In this document: positions 62,764 through 64,000 of the stretch, piece after piece
Layout of the letters: every line of letters starts with the position of its first letter
Position numbering within the stretch: the first letter of the stretch is position 1
From: Luteitalea pratensis
GTDB lineage: Bacteria; Acidobacteriota; Vicinamibacteria; Vicinamibacterales; Vicinamibacteraceae
Reading direction: 5' to 3'
NCBI RefSeq assembly: GCF_001618865.1
Contig: NZ_CP015136.1
Location: forward strand, 6,855,001 to 6,919,000
Length of the DNA: 64,000 nucleotides
Translations under genes and position numbers: made by a program
The notes under the pieces: generated by a model
Told to the model about the DNA's origin: nothing
The model's database searches: none
The model's input: the letters and a program-made list of their open reading frames with translations, nothing else

Positions 62764-62769
62764 TATACT
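62764..62769 (+). promoter_or_regulatory. -10 element of the deoxynucleoside-kinase-like gene
   Basis: TATACT lies 18 bp after TTGCTG (62740-62745). The predicted start is only a few bases before the GTG at 62780, so the transcript would be leaderless or nearly so. Confidence 0.5.
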
Positions 62770-62779
62770 GCGCGCCATC

Positions 62780-63418
62780 GTGGACGCGCGCTACCTCGCG
62801 ATCGAGGGTCCTCCAGGCGTCGGTAAGGCCGTACTCGCCGAACGCCTCGGTCAGCAACTCGATGCGAGCCTCGTCCTCGACGAGGTCGAGAACCCGTTTG
62901 CCGCCGACCGCAACGCCCGCGGCACGGGCGCCGCCTTCCAGGCCCAGCTGTTCCACCTGCTGGCCAGGCATCGTCAGCAGGAGACGCTCCGCCAGGGCGA
63001 CCTCTTCAGCCAGGCGACGGTGTGCGATTACCTGTTCGACAAGGACAAGATCCTCGCGTACCTCACCCTCGACGACAACGAGCTGTTCATCTACCAGCGC
63101 CTCTACGACCTGCTCGCGCGCGACCTGCCCACTCCCGATGTGGTCGTCTACCTCCAGTGCCCGACCGACAGGCTCCGGAAGCGCCTGAGGGACCGGGCAC
63201 GGCGTTCGCCGGATCGCCGCAGCGTCGACGACGAGAATCTCCGCGAACTGAACGACGCGTTCAACCACTTCTTCTTTCACTACGCTGGCGCGCCACTGCT
63301 GGTGGTCGAGACGTCCTCGCTGGACCTCGACTGGCAGGACGAGGACGTCGAGGACCTGTTGCGCCAGATCGAGCACATGCAGCAGGGGACGCAGTACTAC
63401 GTGCCGCGCCAGCGCTGA
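62780..63418 (+). CDS. Deoxynucleoside-kinase-like protein (dGK/dAK family) with altered P-loop
   Basis: 212 aa from a GTG at 62780 (VDARYLAIEG); no better start with a ribosome site exists. It resembles bacterial dNKs in LDEVENPFAAD, FQAQLFHLLARHRQQ, DYLFDKDKILAYLTL, VVVYLQCPTDRLRKRLRDRAR (substrate arginine region) and the helical lid. The P-loop reads GPPGVGKAVL, with Ala where the family has Ser/Thr after the lysine, so metal coordination may be changed. It would phosphorylate purine deoxynucleosides for salvage. accD follows 79 bp downstream. Confidence 0.8.
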   Translation: MDARYLAIEGPPGVGKAVLAERLGQQLDASLVLDEVENPFAADRNARGTGAAFQAQLFHLLARHRQQETLRQGDLFSQATVCDYLFDKDKILAYLTLDDNELFIYQRLYDLLARDLPTPDVVVYLQCPTDRLRKRLRDRARRSPDRRSVDDENLRELNDAFNHFFFHYAGAPLLVVETSSLDLDWQDEDVEDLLRQIEHMQQGTQYYVPRQR

Positions 63419-63497
63419 ACGGCCTGAGGCTTGCGTTCGCCCGACGGGCTGACTACTCTTGCTCCTTCGCCCGGTACGATTTGGGGCGCCGATTCCC

Positions 63498-64000
63498 ATG
63501 GCCTGGTTCAAGCGCGTCCCCAAACCCATCACCGCAGCGCAGAAGACGAGCCGCATCCCGGAAGGCGTCTGGGTCAAGTGCCCCGACTGCGGCCAGGCGC
63601 TCTACAAGAAAGACCTCGACGGCAATCTCCAGGTGTGCCCGAAGTGCGCGCATCATTTCCGCCTCGGCGCCGCCGAGCGGCTCGCGATGCTGTTCGACGG
63701 CCCGTGGGTGGAACACGATCGCGATCTGGCTTCCACCGACCCGCTGAGCTTCATCGACACCAAGCCCTACTCGCAGCGCCTGCGCACGGCGCAGGAGTCG
63801 AGCGGCCTCAAGGACGCGATCATCTGCGGCACCGGCACGATCGACGGCACCGAGACCGAGATCGCCGCGATGGAGTACTCGTTCATCGGCGGCAGCATGG
63901 GCGTGGTCGTCGGCGAGAAGATCACGCGCGCGATTGAACGCGGCCTGCAGCATCGGCGGCCAGTGATCGTCGTCTCGTGCTCCGGTGGCGCACGCATGAT
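63498..64000 (+). CDS. accD: Acetyl-CoA carboxylase carboxyltransferase subunit beta, cut by window edge
   Basis: From the ATG at 63498 the frame is open to the end of the window (167 codons). The N-terminal zinc ribbon C28/C31/C47/C50 (KCPDCGQALY...VCPKCAHHFRL) and the start of the carboxyltransferase domain (YSQRLRTAQESSGLKDAIICGTGTIDG, SFIGGSMGVVVGEKITRA) identify AccD, whose usual length is about 280 aa. It transfers the carboxyl group from biotin to acetyl-CoA in fatty-acid synthesis. Confidence 0.95.
   Translation, partial: MAWFKRVPKPITAAQKTSRIPEGVWVKCPDCGQALYKKDLDGNLQVCPKCAHHFRLGAAERLAMLFDGPWVEHDRDLASTDPLSFIDTKPYSQRLRTAQESSGLKDAIICGTGTIDGTETEIAAMEYSFIGGSMGVVVGEKITRAIERGLQHRRPVIVVSCSGGARM

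Overview
The window is GC-rich bacterial DNA of about 64 kb. It is densely packed with genes on both strands and has no rRNA operon, prophage, transposase or CRISPR array. Gene content points to Acidobacteriota, most likely Vicinamibacteria (Luteitalea-like). The signs are an Oar-type TonB-dependent receptor with a carboxypeptidase-regulatory N-terminus, many secreted amidohydrolases and DUF711/DUF4010 proteins, PL10/GH140 pectin enzymes, and a lineage-style exported kinase-like family. The taxon is inferred from protein style, not from a marker gene.

Layout. 1-9.2 kb: a split Tm-1 pair (UPF0261 plus PEP-hydrolase-like TIM barrel), an exported D-aminoacylase, a PL10 pectate lyase, an MgtC/DUF4010 membrane protein, a Tat-type DUF711 protein and a GH140 apiosidase-like enzyme. 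9.3-14.1 kb: two paralogous exported kinase-like proteins flank an exported PPP-type phosphatase, followed by a trypsin-fold protein whose whole catalytic triad is substituted. 14.2-22.8 kb: a four-S1-domain protein, an orphan Dam-type methylase flanked by two copies of the same palindromic element, a MobA-like nucleotidyltransferase, a cold-shock protein, tRNA-Sec, a HAD phosphatase, and an iron/redox locus (erpA, a Fur-rubrerythrin fusion, and a translationally coupled ABC-like protein without a Walker A lysine). 22.9-31 kb: lipoprotein, two exported or anchored methyltransferases, SDR, thiD, moaE-moaD, prfA-prmC, HIT. 31-43.8 kb: ileS-lspA-lgt-rluD operon, NUDIX, DksA/TraR-type protein, rpmB, ridA, bifunctional rel, TPR lipoprotein. 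44-53 kb: TonB-dependent receptor, amidohydrolase, HAD, and a tonB-exbB-exbD-exbD energising operon behind a near-perfect sigma-70 promoter. 53.5-64 kb: DUF502, secF-secD-yajC-tgt, ddl, two tiny Lys/Ala-rich histone-like peptides behind an AT-rich promoter, a HEAT-cyclophilin lipoprotein, a deoxynucleoside-kinase-like protein, and the start of accD.

The most unusual feature is between the genes. Many intergenic gaps hold tandem arrays whose unit is 7 bp (sometimes 8) but whose sequence differs from array to array (CGGGTAC, TGATGCT, GGAGGAC, CTGCAGG, CGTTCGG, GCGTTAG and others). They are mixed with GTAG-led hairpins of several stem families that resemble REP elements. Some arrays run into the 3' ends of genes (SDR, thiD). 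Together with the exported kinase/phosphatase cluster, the Fur-rubrerythrin/pseudo-ABC pair and the tiny lysine-rich peptides, these are the best candidates for something not yet described.
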